Shown: in pieces, positions 15,278 through 26,068 of the stretch
How the letters are laid out: every line of letters starts with the position of its first letter
Position numbering within the stretch: position 1 is the stretch's first letter
Origin: Leifsonia sp. Root4
GTDB taxonomy: Bacteria > Actinomycetota > Actinomycetes > Actinomycetales > Microbacteriaceae
Reading direction: 5' to 3'
DNA length: 64,000 nucleotides
Assembly: GCF_001425085.1 (NCBI RefSeq)
Contig: NZ_LMDN01000002.1
Span: 459,796-523,795 of the forward strand
Notes under the pieces: generated by a model
What the model was told of the DNA's origin: nothing
The model's input: the letters and a program-made list of their open reading frames with translations, nothing else
Database searches by the model: none
Made by a program: the position numbers and the translations under genes

Positions 15278-17026
15278 CTAGGCGCTCAGCTGCACCGCGA
15301 GCTCGATGAACAGCGCCGCCGACCAGCCGAAGGCGGTGGTTGCCGTCTCCGCCTTCTCTCCGGTGTAGGGGTTGAAGTACTCGTGCGGGCCGCCGCCGTG
15401 CGTGACCAATGCCACGGTTCGCTCGGCGAGATCGCGCGCCCGTTCCGGCTGGCCGGAGGCGCGCAGGCCCTCAACGAGCAGGGTGTTGATGTTGATCCAG
15501 ACCGGTCCGCGCCACATGCGCTCTGGCGAGAAGTCCGGGTCGTCGACGGCAACGGTCGGAACACCCCATGGCGTGCCGAACAGCTGCTCGTCGTCGAGGG
15601 CGGCGAGCATGCAATCCAGCACGGGGTCCGGCATCGCTCCGGTGAGCAGCGGCAGCAGGCTGACGACGGCGTAACTGCCGACGGGCTCTCCCGCGGCGCG
15701 CGCCCGGAAGAAGCCGGCATCCTCGTCCCACAGCTCGAGCAGCTTGGCCAGCGTCGCCGCCGAGCGCGCACGGTGCGTCTCGGCGACGCTCGGGTCTGCG
15801 ACGCCGAAGTGTTCGGCGAGGCGCGCCAGCTCGGCGTCCTGGAGCACGAGGTAGGCGCCGAGGTCGGGCGCCGTCGTCGGCAGAGGGCCGTCGAAGATCG
15901 GGCTGTCGTCGAGACCGGATGAGTACGGGTGGCCATACTCCGGCATCCCGTCGCCGTCGAGGTCGGAGACGGCGAACCACCAGTCCTGCGAGCGGGCGAT
16001 GGTCGGCAGAAGCGCGCGCGCCCACTCGTCATCGCCTGGCGTGGCGTTCATCACCTTGCGCAGCGCCCAGGCCGCCAGCGGCGGCTTGGTCAGCGGCACC
16101 GGCGAGCCGGGGTCGGCGATGCTCGACCCGGCACGGCGCAGCGTCTCGCGGTCGGCCGGCGGCAGATCGTCGCTCGTGGCGAGGATTCCCTCCTCGTGCA
16201 CGACGTCGGGCAACTGCCCGTCAGCACTCGGGAAGCGGAAGGCGAGCTGCAGTTGTTCGCGGGCGAGTTCCGGGTCGCCGTGGCTCAGGCCGACGGCAAT
16301 GAAGTAGGCGTCCCACTGCCAGAGGCCGACGTAGCCGATCTTCGACGGCACGACGGCGCGCGCGTTGCCGAGGGCCGGCAGCTCGACGATGTTGGCACCG
16401 AGCACCCACCAGCAGAAGGCGGTCATCCCCTGCAGATCGGGCCGCACGCGTGGGGTGTTGGCGAACCAGTCCAGCCACAGCCGCTCGCTCGTTTCCGCGT
16501 GCTCGCGGTGACGCTTTGCATCGGCGACGGCAATGCTCGCGCTGCGGTCCGGCGCGATCTCGAGGCCGACGGATGCCGCGGCACCCGTCAGCGGGATGCG
16601 CTGCACCGGGGCGGACGCGTCGCCGCGCGGCCCGTGCAGCTCGACAAGTACGGGACCGTCGCCGCGCAGGCCGATGCTCAGCGCGGCCGGCCCGGCGAAG
16701 CTGAGGGTCACGGCTCCCCCGCCGAACTCGATCAGCTGCGGCTGGATGTCGGTGACGGGCAGCGGGGCGCCAGCGGCGTCCAGCACCCGGATCTCACGGA
16801 ACACCTCGCAGTCGTCGAGTCGCCGCTCGTACTCGGCCGTGCACACGCGCACGCCCTCGATCGGAGCGGCCGGGTCGACCGGCACCGCGCGTCGCCCGCC
16901 CGCGCCCGCTGCGAAGACCAGCAGGCGCGAGCGCGGCAGCGTGAACGGTGCGCGCACGAGGTCGAGGTGGGCGCCGGCGGCACGCGCGAGCGCGGCGGCG
17001 TCCATGGTCTGTGCAACGCCCGTCAT
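15278..17026 (-). CDS. GH63-like (MGH1-type) alpha/alpha-barrel glycosidase
   Basis: 582 residues without signal peptide, so cytoplasmic. Residues ~1-185 form a beta-rich N-terminal region; the rest is an (alpha/alpha)6 barrel with YVGLWQWDAYF (Asp239), YSSGLDDSPIFDG (about 368-380), MWRGPVWININTLL and EYFNPYTGE, the motif series of GH37/GH63 and MGH1-like hydrolases. Candidate acid is Asp373/374 and candidate base the Glu of EYFNPYTGE, by family analogy. Known relatives include trehalase-, glucosidase- and glucosyl/mannosylglycerate hydrolase-type enzymes; the substrate here is open. It is the last gene of importer B's operon (2 bp after the permease stop; GGAGG inside the permease end), so it probably acts on what importer B brings in. 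Confidence 0.82.
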   Translation of the reverse strand: MTGVAQTMDAAALARAAGAHLDLVRAPFTLPRSRLLVFAAGAGGRRAVPVDPAAPIEGVRVCTAEYERRLDDCEVFREIRVLDAAGAPLPVTDIQPQLIEFGGGAVTLSFAGPAALSIGLRGDGPVLVELHGPRGDASAPVQRIPLTGAAASVGLEIAPDRSASIAVADAKRHREHAETSERLWLDWFANTPRVRPDLQGMTAFCWWVLGANIVELPALGNARAVVPSKIGYVGLWQWDAYFIAVGLSHGDPELAREQLQLAFRFPSADGQLPDVVHEEGILATSDDLPPADRETLRRAGSSIADPGSPVPLTKPPLAAWALRKVMNATPGDDEWARALLPTIARSQDWWFAVSDLDGDGMPEYGHPYSSGLDDSPIFDGPLPTTAPDLGAYLVLQDAELARLAEHFGVADPSVAETHRARSAATLAKLLELWDEDAGFFRARAAGEPVGSYAVVSLLPLLTGAMPDPVLDCMLAALDDEQLFGTPWGVPTVAVDDPDFSPERMWRGPVWININTLLVEGLRASGQPERARDLAERTVALVTHGGGPHEYFNPYTGEKAETATTAFGWSAALFIELAVQLSA

Positions 17027-17028
17027 CG

Positions 17029-17934
17029 TTACCGCCCTCCGAGGCCGGAGGCGGCCATGCTGTTGAGGATGCGGCGCTGACCGATGACGAAGGCGACCAG
17101 CATGGGGATCGTCGCGATGGCGGATGCCGCCATCACCAGCCCGTAGTTGATCGAGCCGAACTGGCCGCGGAAGCTCGCCAAGAGCAGCGGCACGGTGAAG
17201 AGGTCAGGCGTGTTGAGCAGCACGAGCGGGAACAGGAAGGCGTTCCACACGTCGAGCGCGACGATGATGCTGAGCGCGCCGAGGCCCGGCTTCAGGTTGG
17301 GCAGGATGACGCTCCAGAAGATACGCCAGCGCCCCGCACCGTCGACGATCGCCGCCTCCTCGAGTTCCTTCGGCAGCGACAGCACGAACTGGCGCATGAG
17401 GAACACGGCGAAGGGGTTGACCATCATGGCCGGAACGATGAGCGACAGGTGCGAGTCCACCCAGCCGAGCTGGCTCATCAGCAGGTAGAACGGGATGAGC
17501 GTGACCTGCTTGGGGATCATCTGCGTCGCGAGGAAGACCAGGAAGATGATCTTGCTTCCGGCGAAGCGGATGCGGGCGAAGGCGTATCCGGCCATCGATG
17601 CCGTCACGAGGGTGCCGATGACGGCGAGCACGGCGATGTAGATGCTGTTGAAGTAGGCCTGCCCGAACGGCACGGCGTTCCAGGCGTCGATGAAGTTGTC
17701 GAAGGTCCACGGGTTCGGCCAGAAGCTGAGTGGATCCTGCAGCAGCTGCGGCAGCGTCTTCAGTGAGGTGAGCAGCATCCAGAGGAATGGGAAGACCATG
17801 GCCGCGCCGGCGAGGATCAGCACGAGGTGGATCACCAGTGAGCGACCCGTCTTGGCGGTGCGCGCTCCGGCTGGGCGCTTGCCCGCGCCCTTCGGCATGG
17901 TCATGGCGCGGGTGTCGAGATCTGTGGTGCTCAT
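17029..17934 (-). CDS. Carbohydrate ABC transporter permease, MalG-type (importer B)
   Basis: 301 residues; a ~30-residue Thr/Lys/Arg-rich cytoplasmic N-terminus precedes six membrane segments. The coupling motif is LEEAAIVDGAGRWRIFWSVI. The ending (QRRILNSMAASGLGG) differs from the other four MalG-type permeases of this window, which end in AVKG or SVK. Its start overlaps the MalF-type gene by 4 bp, and the GH63-like gene follows directly. Confidence 0.92.
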   Translation of the reverse strand: MSTTDLDTRAMTMPKGAGKRPAGARTAKTGRSLVIHLVLILAGAAMVFPFLWMLLTSLKTLPQLLQDPLSFWPNPWTFDNFIDAWNAVPFGQAYFNSIYIAVLAVIGTLVTASMAGYAFARIRFAGSKIIFLVFLATQMIPKQVTLIPFYLLMSQLGWVDSHLSLIVPAMMVNPFAVFLMRQFVLSLPKELEEAAIVDGAGRWRIFWSVILPNLKPGLGALSIIVALDVWNAFLFPLVLLNTPDLFTVPLLLASFRGQFGSINYGLVMAASAIATIPMLVAFVIGQRRILNSMAASGLGGR

Positions 17935-18902
17935 ACTGGGTCATCCTCGTAGTGAACGAACTTCTTCTGGGCGCCGAACTGAATCACCGTGATCACGAGG
18001 GTGAGCACGAGCAGGATGACGGCGGCCGCACTGGACGGACCGAACTCGAAACGACCGAAACCGAGATCGTAGATGTGGTACACGATCGTGCGGGTGGCGT
18101 TGTCCGGGCCGGCATCCTGGGTCAGGATGAAGACGGTGTCGAAGGTCTGCAGCGATGAGATGAACGCGACGATCGATGAGAAGAAGATGATCGGGCTCAG
18201 CAGCGGCAGACGGATCTGCATGAACAGGCGGAAGGCTCCGGCACCGTCGATGCGTGCCGCCTCGATGACGGAGGGCGAGATGTTCTGCAGCCCGGCCATG
18301 AAGATGATGACGTTGAGACCCATCGACGACCAGATCGAGACGATGCACACGGCGATCAGGGCGAGTTTCGGGTCCCCCAGCCAGTCGGGCGGGGTGATGC
18401 CGAAGATCTTGGAGATGGCGTTGCTCAGCACGCCGTCGGAGCGGAACATCTGCTGCCAGATCATCGCGACGGCGACCGTGCTGGTGACGACCGGCGCGAA
18501 GAAGAGGATCAGGTAGAGCGTGCGCGTCTTGAGCTTCTCGAGCGCGACCGCGATGATGACCGCGAAGCCGAGGCCGAGCGGCACCGTGATCACGGCGATC
18601 AGCAGCGTGTTGACGATCGACCGGAGCAGCAGCTCATCCTGGAGCTGCGCGGTGAAGTTCTCGAAGCCGACCCAGGTGAGCTCGGTCAGGCCGTCCCACG
18701 AGGTGAAAGCCAACACGAGGCTGGCGACGAACGGCAGCAACACGAAGATGGCCATGCCGACGACCTGCGGGGCCACGAAGACGTAGCCCCACGAACGATC
18801 GCGGCGCCGCCAGGCGGCCTCCTTGCGGAGGCCACCTGGCAGGGGGGTGGCGACGGAACGCCCCACTGTGGCGGATCCTTCCGCCGTCACCCGCTTGCTC
18901 AC
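17931..18902 (-). CDS. Carbohydrate ABC transporter permease, MalF-type (importer B)
   Basis: 323 residues. A basic N-terminal tail (LRKEAAWRRRDRSWGY) leads into the first membrane segment VFVAPQVVGMAIFVLLPFV. The EAA loop reads IEAARIDGAGAFRLFMQI, and FILTQDAGPDNATRT is the late periplasmic loop. It overlaps both neighbours by 4 bp, so all three importer B genes are tightly coupled. Confidence 0.92.
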   Translation of the reverse strand: MSKRVTAEGSATVGRSVATPLPGGLRKEAAWRRRDRSWGYVFVAPQVVGMAIFVLLPFVASLVLAFTSWDGLTELTWVGFENFTAQLQDELLLRSIVNTLLIAVITVPLGLGFAVIIAVALEKLKTRTLYLILFFAPVVTSTVAVAMIWQQMFRSDGVLSNAISKIFGITPPDWLGDPKLALIAVCIVSIWSSMGLNVIIFMAGLQNISPSVIEAARIDGAGAFRLFMQIRLPLLSPIIFFSSIVAFISSLQTFDTVFILTQDAGPDNATRTIVYHIYDLGFGRFEFGPSSAAAVILLVLTLVITVIQFGAQKKFVHYEDDPV

Positions 18903-20203
18903 TTGCCCGTCTTCGATTCGACGAGTGCTGCGACCTCGTCCAGCGTCTCCTGCGCGGTGCTCTTGCCCTCGTAGAGAGCGAGGAAGAGCTCGCTGACGTC
19001 GGTCGACAGCGCGGGAACGGCCGCCTCTGCCGCGTAGTTCGCGAAGCCGATGTCACGCATGTCGAGGAAGGTCTGCGCGTGCGCGGGGTAGTTGTCCTCG
19101 AGCACGACCTCGTCGGCGCCCTTGATCGACGGCACGGCGTTGCCGCCGCCGGTCAGACGGAAGGTCTGGCCCTCTGCGCTCAGGAACTCGGTCCAGAAGG
19201 TGAACGAGGCATCCTTGGCCTTGGTCTTGCCGTTGATGGCGAGGTAGGACGCGGCGACTCCGGTCGGTGCCTCTGCGCCGTCCGGCGTCGGCCAGGCGAC
19301 GATGTCGTAGTCGGCCTCGACGCCGGCGCTCTTCAGCGTGCCGATGGTGTAGCGACCCTGGGCGAAGAAGCCGGCCTTGTGGGTGACGAAGACACTGTCG
19401 GCTCCCGCACCCTCTGGGAGGGTGTCCGCGACGACGAAGGTGCCGTCCTGGAAGTTCTGGCCGAGCTGGTCGACGGCGGCGACGGTGGTCTCGTCGGTGT
19501 TGCCGACGAATTCGCCGGACTCGTCGTATGCGGTGCCGCCCTGCGAGGAGATCCAGCTGTAGTGCGTCGCCCAGTAGTTCCAGAACATGGAACCGGTGAG
19601 CCCGGCATCCTTCAGCTTGTCGTTCATCTCGAGGAACTTCGCGGTGGTCCACTTGCCCTCAGCGGCGAGCGTGGCCGGGTCTTCGGTGATGCCGGCCGCG
19701 GCGAGGGCGACCTTGTCGTACCAGAAGGCGTCGGGGTTGGAGTCGTTCGGCGCGGCGTAGATCTCACCATCGAGCTCCGCAGCCCCGAAGAGGCCGGGGA
19801 AGAAGTCGTCGGGAGCGGTGTCGCTCTCGGGCGAGTCCATCAGATCTGTCAGCGGCATCAGACGCTTGGAGGAGACGAACTGGCCGAGCTTGTCGTCGCC
19901 GACGTAGAACACATCGGGAGCGGTGTTGCTCGAGAGCTGCGCGAGCATCTTGGAGTGGTAGTCGCTGTACGAGGCGACGGGCTGCAGCTTGACCGTGATG
20001 TCGGGGTGACGCTTCATGAAGTCTTCGTTGAACTCCTCGTAGCGAGTGAGTTCTTCGGGGGTGCCCCAGGTGGACCAGACCACGGTGTTCGGGTCGGAGT
20101 TTGCTCCGCCGCCGCCTCCGCTACATGCTGCCAGTGAGAGGGCGAGTGCGCCGGCCGCAAGTACTGCGACGGCTCTTCTCGACGTTGAGTTGACGCGGAA
20201 CAT
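18899..20203 (-). CDS. Extracellular solute-binding lipoprotein, family 1 (importer B)
   Basis: 434 residues. The signal peptide has a run of small residues (VLAAGALALSLAAC) ending in a lipobox, with a GGGGG linker after the Cys. The mature protein shows NTVVWSTWGTPEELTRYEEF, SSNTAPDVFYVGDD and YAAPNDSNPDAFWYDKVAL, typical of sugar-binding family 1 proteins. An AAAGG-type site precedes the ATG. It opens the operon importer B plus GH63-like glycosidase; the promoter upstream overlaps the best copy of the GntR-type palindrome. Confidence 0.92.
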   Translation of the reverse strand: MFRVNSTSRRAVAVLAAGALALSLAACSGGGGGANSDPNTVVWSTWGTPEELTRYEEFNEDFMKRHPDITVKLQPVASYSDYHSKMLAQLSSNTAPDVFYVGDDKLGQFVSSKRLMPLTDLMDSPESDTAPDDFFPGLFGAAELDGEIYAAPNDSNPDAFWYDKVALAAAGITEDPATLAAEGKWTTAKFLEMNDKLKDAGLTGSMFWNYWATHYSWISSQGGTAYDESGEFVGNTDETTVAAVDQLGQNFQDGTFVVADTLPEGAGADSVFVTHKAGFFAQGRYTIGTLKSAGVEADYDIVAWPTPDGAEAPTGVAASYLAINGKTKAKDASFTFWTEFLSAEGQTFRLTGGGNAVPSIKGADEVVLEDNYPAHAQTFLDMRDIGFANYAAEAAVPALSTDVSELFLALYEGKSTAQETLDEVAALVESKTGK

Positions 20204-20244
20204 CCGCTGCCCCTTTCGTAGGTGAACATTCTTTGTTCAGATGT

Positions 20245-20273
20245 ATTCTGTATACAGAATGCTCAAGAGTCAA
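20245..20273 (-). promoter_or_regulatory. Promoter and GntR-type operator (copy 2, best match) for importer B
   Basis: ATTCTGTATACAGAAT at 20245-20260 is a perfect 16-bp palindrome, the most symmetrical of the three copies. On the minus strand, TTGACT (20273-20268) and CAGAAT (20250-20245) with 17-bp spacing form a plausible promoter, so the operator covers the spacer and -10 and bound repressor would block polymerase. Confidence 0.75.
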
Positions 20274-20356
20274 GCCGAGCGGTCTTCTTCGTTGCTCAAT
20301 CGTGACGAATTCTCCGCGGTGGATCCGTCGACCCGACACGGCTGGGCGCAACGCAG

Positions 20357-20380
20357 AACGCCTCCCCGAAGGGAGGCGTT
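20357..20380 (-). terminator. Hairpin after asd
   Basis: Perfect 10-bp stem AACGCCTCCC with GGGAGGCGTT and a UUCG-type tetraloop on the minus strand, about 43 bp after the asd stop. No U-run follows, so it may end transcription with Rho or simply protect the 3' end. Confidence 0.65.
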
Positions 20381-20422
20381 CCGACGTGATTCGCGCTCTG
20401 CTGTTCCGAGTGGATGCCGCCG

Positions 20423-21634
<1,212 letters not shown>

Positions 21635-22915
21635 CTAGCGGCCGGTGCCGCCGTGCACGACGGCTTCTTCCTCTGCATCGAGGTCGAAGGCGGTGTGCAC
21701 GGCGCGCAGTGCCTCGTTGACCGAGTCTGCGCGGGTGACGACCGAGATGCGGATCTCGCTGGTGGAGATCATCTCGATGTTGATACCGGCCTGGTGCAGC
21801 GCCTCGAACAGCCTCGCGGAGACGCCCGTGTTGGTGCGCATGCCGGCACCGACGAGGGCGAGCTTGCCGATCTGGTCGTCGTACTGCAGGCTCTCGAAGC
21901 CGACATCGTTCTGCGCGTTGCGCAGCGCCGTGAGGGCGATCTGGCCCTGGCTCTTCGGCACGGTGAAGGAGATGTCGGTGCGGCCGGTGGACGCGCTCGA
22001 CACGTTCTGCACGATCATGTCGACGTTCGCGTCGGTCTTGGCGACGATTGTGAAGATCTCGGCGGCCTTGCCAGGAACGTCGGGAACGCCGACGACGGTG
22101 ATCTTGGCTTCGCTCAGGTCGCTGGCAACACCAGCGATGATCGGGTCTTCCACGTTGCTCTCTTCTCCGTCGGGGCTCGGCGCCGGGTTGTAGACGATGG
22201 TGCCCTCGTTGTTGTTGAACGACGAGCGCACGTGCAGGGTCACGCCGTGGCGGCGTGCATATTCCACTGCGCGAATATGAAGGACTTTGGCGCCGGATGC
22301 CGCGAGCTCAAGCATCTCTTCGCTCGTGATGCGGTCGATCTTGCGGGCCAGCGGCACCACCCGGGGGTCCGACGTGAAGACGCCGTCGACGTCGGTGTAG
22401 ATCTCGCAGACATCGGCGTCGAGGGCTGCGGCGAGCGCGACCGCCGTGGTGTCCGAGCCGCCGCGGCCGAGGGTGGTGATGTCTTTGGTGTCGCGGTTGA
22501 AGCCCTGAAATCCGGCGACGATCACGATCGCGCCCTCGTCGAGGGCCTCGCGCAGTCGCACGGGGGTGACGTCGACGATGCGGGCGGAGCCGTGGTGGGC
22601 ATCCGTGATCATCCCGGCCTGGCTGCCGGTGAAGGAGCGGGCGTCGTGGCCGAGGCTCTTGATGGCCATGGCGAGCAGCGCCATAGAGATGCGCTCTCCT
22701 GCGGTGAGCAGCATGTCCAGCTCGCGGGGCGCGGGAATCGGGGTGACCTCGTGGGCGAGGTCGAGCAGTTCGTCGGTGGTGTCGCCCATGGCGCTGACGG
22801 CCACGACGACATCGTTGCCGGCCTTGCGCGCCTCGACGATGCGCTTGGCGACACGCTTGATGCCTTCAGCGTCGGAGACGGAGGATCCGCCGAACTTCTG
22901 CACGATCAAAGTCAC
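21635..22915 (-). CDS. lysC: Aspartate kinase
   Basis: 426 residues from a GTG start (AGGAG upstream). First step of the aspartate pathway: phosphorylation of aspartate. The kinase motif KFGGSSV begins at residue 8, with VTTRADS-type and DGVFTSDPR substrate-site motifs further on. Two ACT domains occupy the C-terminal ~160 residues ([14 protein letters not shown] and [18 protein letters not shown]), implying feedback control by lysine/threonine. In Corynebacterium-type lysC an internal start makes a separate beta subunit; whether this one does is not visible. Confidence 0.97.
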   Translation of the reverse strand: MTLIVQKFGGSSVSDAEGIKRVAKRIVEARKAGNDVVVAVSAMGDTTDELLDLAHEVTPIPAPRELDMLLTAGERISMALLAMAIKSLGHDARSFTGSQAGMITDAHHGSARIVDVTPVRLREALDEGAIVIVAGFQGFNRDTKDITTLGRGGSDTTAVALAAALDADVCEIYTDVDGVFTSDPRVVPLARKIDRITSEEMLELAASGAKVLHIRAVEYARRHGVTLHVRSSFNNNEGTIVYNPAPSPDGEESNVEDPIIAGVASDLSEAKITVVGVPDVPGKAAEIFTIVAKTDANVDMIVQNVSSASTGRTDISFTVPKSQGQIALTALRNAQNDVGFESLQYDDQIGKLALVGAGMRTNTGVSARLFEALHQAGINIEMISTSEIRISVVTRADSVNEALRAVHTAFDLDAEEEAVVHGGTGR

Positions 22916-23035
22916 GTGTAACTCCTGAGTGGGATGCGGCAGACATTGCCAGATTCTCCATCATAAGGTGTGCCGGATTCCCGGCCGGCTATGTGACGGC
23001 GGCGCCCGCAGCGGGTGACGGGGCTGGTCCGGGAC

Positions 23036-23632
23036 CTAACCGACGACGCGGCGCCCTTCGAATGCCCGGCCGAGCGTGACCTCGTCGGCGTACTCGAGGT
23101 CACCGCCGACGGGCAGGCCGGAGGCGAGGCGCGTCACGCGGATCTCGAGGGTGCTGAGCAGCCGCGAGAGGTACGTCGCCGTCGCCTCCCCCTCGAGGTT
23201 CGGGTCGGTCGCGAGAATCACCTCGGTCACGGTCGCATCGGCCAGACGCTGCATGAGTTCACGGATGCGCAGCTGATCGGGGCCGACACCGTCGATCGGG
23301 CTGATCGCGCCGCCGAGCACGTGGTAGAGACCTCGGAACTCGCGGGTGCGTTCGATCGCCACGACATCCTTCGCCTCCTCGACCACGCAGATGAGGGCGG
23401 GGTCGCGGCGCGGGTCACGGCAGATCGCGCACGTCTCCTGCTCGGAGATGTTGCCGCAGATGGTGCAGAACTTCACCTTGTCGCGCACGGTCGTCAAGAT
23501 CTCGGCGAGGTGCGAGACGTCGAAGTTCTCGGTCTGCAGAATGTGGAACGCGATGCGCTGCGCCGACTTCGGGCCGATGCCCGGCAGGCGGCCGAGCTCA
23601 TCGATGAGGTCCTGAACGATTCCTTCGTACAC
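23036..23632 (-). CDS. recR: Recombination mediator protein RecR
   Basis: 198 residues, the standard length. Helix-hairpin-helix near the N-terminus ([20 protein letters not shown]), a four-Cys zinc finger ([16 protein letters not shown]), then a Toprim domain ([16 protein letters not shown] and [12 protein letters not shown]). RecR loads RecA at gaps with RecO and RecF. GTG start 3 bp after the dnaX stop, so it is translated from the dnaX message. Confidence 0.97.
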   Translation of the reverse strand: MYEGIVQDLIDELGRLPGIGPKSAQRIAFHILQTENFDVSHLAEILTTVRDKVKFCTICGNISEQETCAICRDPRRDPALICVVEEAKDVVAIERTREFRGLYHVLGGAISPIDGVGPDQLRIRELMQRLADATVTEVILATDPNLEGEATATYLSRLLSTLEIRVTRLASGLPVGGDLEYADEVTLGRAFEGRRVVG

Positions 23633-23635
23633 GGG

Positions 23636-26059
23636 CTATCCCTGGCCATCTCTCATCGTCGCGCGGGGCGAGGGGGTGTGCGGCTGCTCTTCGATGAAGG
23701 TGGCGCCGAGGATCTCGCGCACGACCGATTCACCGTAACGCTGCACGCCGTCGCCGGAGCCGAAACTCGGTGCCGGGCGGCCGGATGCCGGGCGCTGCTG
23801 CGCCGGACGTTGCTGCGTCGGCGGCTGCTCTGCCGAGGCGGGCGCCGGCGCGGCCGCTGGCTTTGCCACTGCGGCGGCTGGCGTTGCCGCTGCTTCCGCC
23901 GGTCGAGTGGCACCGACTGCGGCCCGTGTCGAGGCCGAACTGCGGAAACCCTCGTCGGGCGGCACCGCATCGAAATCCGGGTCGAACGGCGGCTCGTCGT
24001 CAAATGGCGGCTCGTCGTCGAATGGCGCCGCGTCGGCCGGGGCCCAGCCGTCGTCGCCGGCGGGGGTCGGAGCGGCCGTCGGCGGAGCAACAGGAGCGGC
24101 GGCAGGTGCGGCCGGTGCTGCAGCCATGGCAGGAGCGGGTCGCTCGGGCGCCGGTACGGCGTCCTCGTCCGCGCCGGCCGTCGGATCGGACTGCGGGATC
24201 TGCACGACCGCCCAGCCGTTCGATGCCACGACGGGCGCGGCGGGCGTGGCTGCTGGCGGCGCGGAAACCACAGGGGCAGCGGCTGCCACAGCTACCGGCG
24301 CCACGGCCGTTGCTGCTGGCGCCGATGGTGCTCGGTGGGGCTCCGCATCGGCGGCATCAGCGGGGGTCGGTGCGCTGGCACGTGGCTCAGAGGCGGCACC
24401 CTGCGGTGCACGGCCGGCATCCGGCCTTGCAATGAACTTCACGCTCACGCCGAGCACCTGGGCGATCGCATCGCGCAGGTAGTCGCTCACGCCCTTGCCC
24501 GCAGCGCTCGGCTCACGGAACGCACGCACGTCGTTCTCGCTCGGGAACGTCATCACCAGCACGTCATCGGCGCGCAGATCACGAACGGTCGCCGTGACGA
24601 GCGCCACCCAGGCCTTCATGTTCGCGGTCTTCACCAGCTCGAGAACCTGCGGCCACGAGTCGCGCAACTGCTGCAGGGTGACAGGGCCGACCGGCTGCGG
24701 AGTGGAGGCCACTGCTGCGTCCGGCGTCGCCGGGGTTTCGGTGCGCGCGGCAGGCGGCGCCACTCGTGCAGCGGGAGCGGCAGCCGGAGCGGGTGCGGCG
24801 GCGGCTGGTGCCGGAGCCGGAGCGGGAGCGGCAGCGGGGGCACGCCCAGCGGGCGCCGAAGCGGGCGCCCCGGCGGGCTCCCCTGCGGCATCCGTCACGC
24901 CGACGCGCCGCTCGAGACGCTCGACGCGCGCAAGCGCGCCGCGTTCGGACTCGTCGCTGGACGGCACCAGGGCGCGCGCGATCATCAGCTCGAGGTGCAG
25001 CCGCGGTGAGGTCGCGCCCGTCATCTCGGTGAGGGCGGCGTTCACGATGTCGGCGGTGCGCGAGAGCTCTGCCTGCCCGTAGCGGCTGGCCTGAGCGCCC
25101 ATGGCGTCGAGCTCTTCCTGCGGAACCCCGCGCAGCACCGACGCGGCGGCGGCCGGCGTGCTGGCCCCGACCACGATCAGGTCGCGCAGGCGTTCGAGCA
25201 GGTCCTCGACGAAACGGCGCGGGTCCTGCCCGGTCTGGATGACGCGGTCGACTGCCTCGAACGCTCCCCCGGCGTCGCGGGCGCCGATCGCGTCGATGAC
25301 CTCGTCGAGCAGGGCCCCGTGGGTGTAACCGAGCAGCGCAACGGCGCGCTCGTAGTCGACGGATGCCGCCTCGGAGCCGGCCATCAGCTGGTCGAGCAGC
25401 GAAAGCGTGTCGCGCGGCGAACCACCGCCGGCGCGCACGACGAGCGGGAGCACGCCGGGAGCGACACTCACGCCCTCGGCCTCGCAGAGCGTCTGCACGT
25501 ATTCGAGCATCGGACCCGGCGGAACCAGTCGGAACGGGTAGTGGTGCGTGCGGGAGCGGATCGTGCCGATGACCTTTTCCGGCTCGGTCGTCGCGAAGAT
25601 GAACTTGACGTGCTCCGGCGGCTCTTCGACGATCTTGAGCAGCGCGTTGAAGCCGCTCGAGGTCACCATGTGCGCCTCATCCATGATGAAGATCTTGTAG
25701 CGGTCGCGGGCCGGAGCGAAGATCGCGCGCTCACGCAGATCGCGGGCGTCGTCGACGCCACCGTGGCTGGCCGCATCGATCTCGACGACGTCGAGCGATC
25801 CGCCGCCGTCACGGGCGAGTTCGACACAGCTCGGGCACACGCCGCACGGGGTGTCGGTCGGGCCCTCGGCGCAGTTCAGGCAGCGCGCCAGAATGCGGGC
25901 AGACGTCGTCTTGCCGCAGCCGCGCGGGCCGCTGAAGAGGTAGGCGTGATTGACACGGTTGGTGCGCAGGGCCGTCATCAACGGATCGGTCACCTGCGAC
26001 TGACCGATCATCTCGGCAAAGTTTTCTGGCCGGTATCGGCGGTAGAGAGCGGTGACCAC
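23636..26059 (-). CDS. dnaX: DNA polymerase III subunit gamma/tau
   Basis: 807 residues from GTG 26059 (MVTALYRRYRPENF). Clamp-loader ATPase: Walker A GPRGCGKTTS (44-53), zinc site with Cys60/63/72/75/78, Walker B IMDEAHM, sensor SRT. Residues ~385-480 and ~600-770 are long Ala/Pro-rich linkers, with an acidic repeat (PFDDEPPFDDEPPFD) near residue 690. Between them lies a small folded tau-type domain (QLRDSWPQVLELVKTANMKAW to about residue 570). No frameshift signal for a shorter gamma form is apparent. Upstream MFS gene ends 9 bp before it; recR follows after 3 bp. Confidence 0.96.
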   Translation of the reverse strand: MVTALYRRYRPENFAEMIGQSQVTDPLMTALRTNRVNHAYLFSGPRGCGKTTSARILARCLNCAEGPTDTPCGVCPSCVELARDGGGSLDVVEIDAASHGGVDDARDLRERAIFAPARDRYKIFIMDEAHMVTSSGFNALLKIVEEPPEHVKFIFATTEPEKVIGTIRSRTHHYPFRLVPPGPMLEYVQTLCEAEGVSVAPGVLPLVVRAGGGSPRDTLSLLDQLMAGSEAASVDYERAVALLGYTHGALLDEVIDAIGARDAGGAFEAVDRVIQTGQDPRRFVEDLLERLRDLIVVGASTPAAAASVLRGVPQEELDAMGAQASRYGQAELSRTADIVNAALTEMTGATSPRLHLELMIARALVPSSDESERGALARVERLERRVGVTDAAGEPAGAPASAPAGRAPAAAPAPAPAPAAAAPAPAAAPAARVAPPAARTETPATPDAAVASTPQPVGPVTLQQLRDSWPQVLELVKTANMKAWVALVTATVRDLRADDVLVMTFPSENDVRAFREPSAAGKGVSDYLRDAIAQVLGVSVKFIARPDAGRAPQGAASEPRASAPTPADAADAEPHRAPSAPAATAVAPVAVAAAAPVVSAPPAATPAAPVVASNGWAVVQIPQSDPTAGADEDAVPAPERPAPAMAAAPAAPAAAPVAPPTAAPTPAGDDGWAPADAAPFDDEPPFDDEPPFDPDFDAVPPDEGFRSSASTRAAVGATRPAEAAATPAAAVAKPAAAPAPASAEQPPTQQRPAQQRPASGRPAPSFGSGDGVQRYGESVVREILGATFIEEQPHTPSPRATMRDGQG

Positions 26060-26068
26060 TCTGCAATG

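Noticed and set aside
23636-26059. Programmed frameshift giving a short gamma subunit of DnaX
   Set aside because: No slippery A-rich heptamer with a following stem was seen near the end of the clamp-loader domain.
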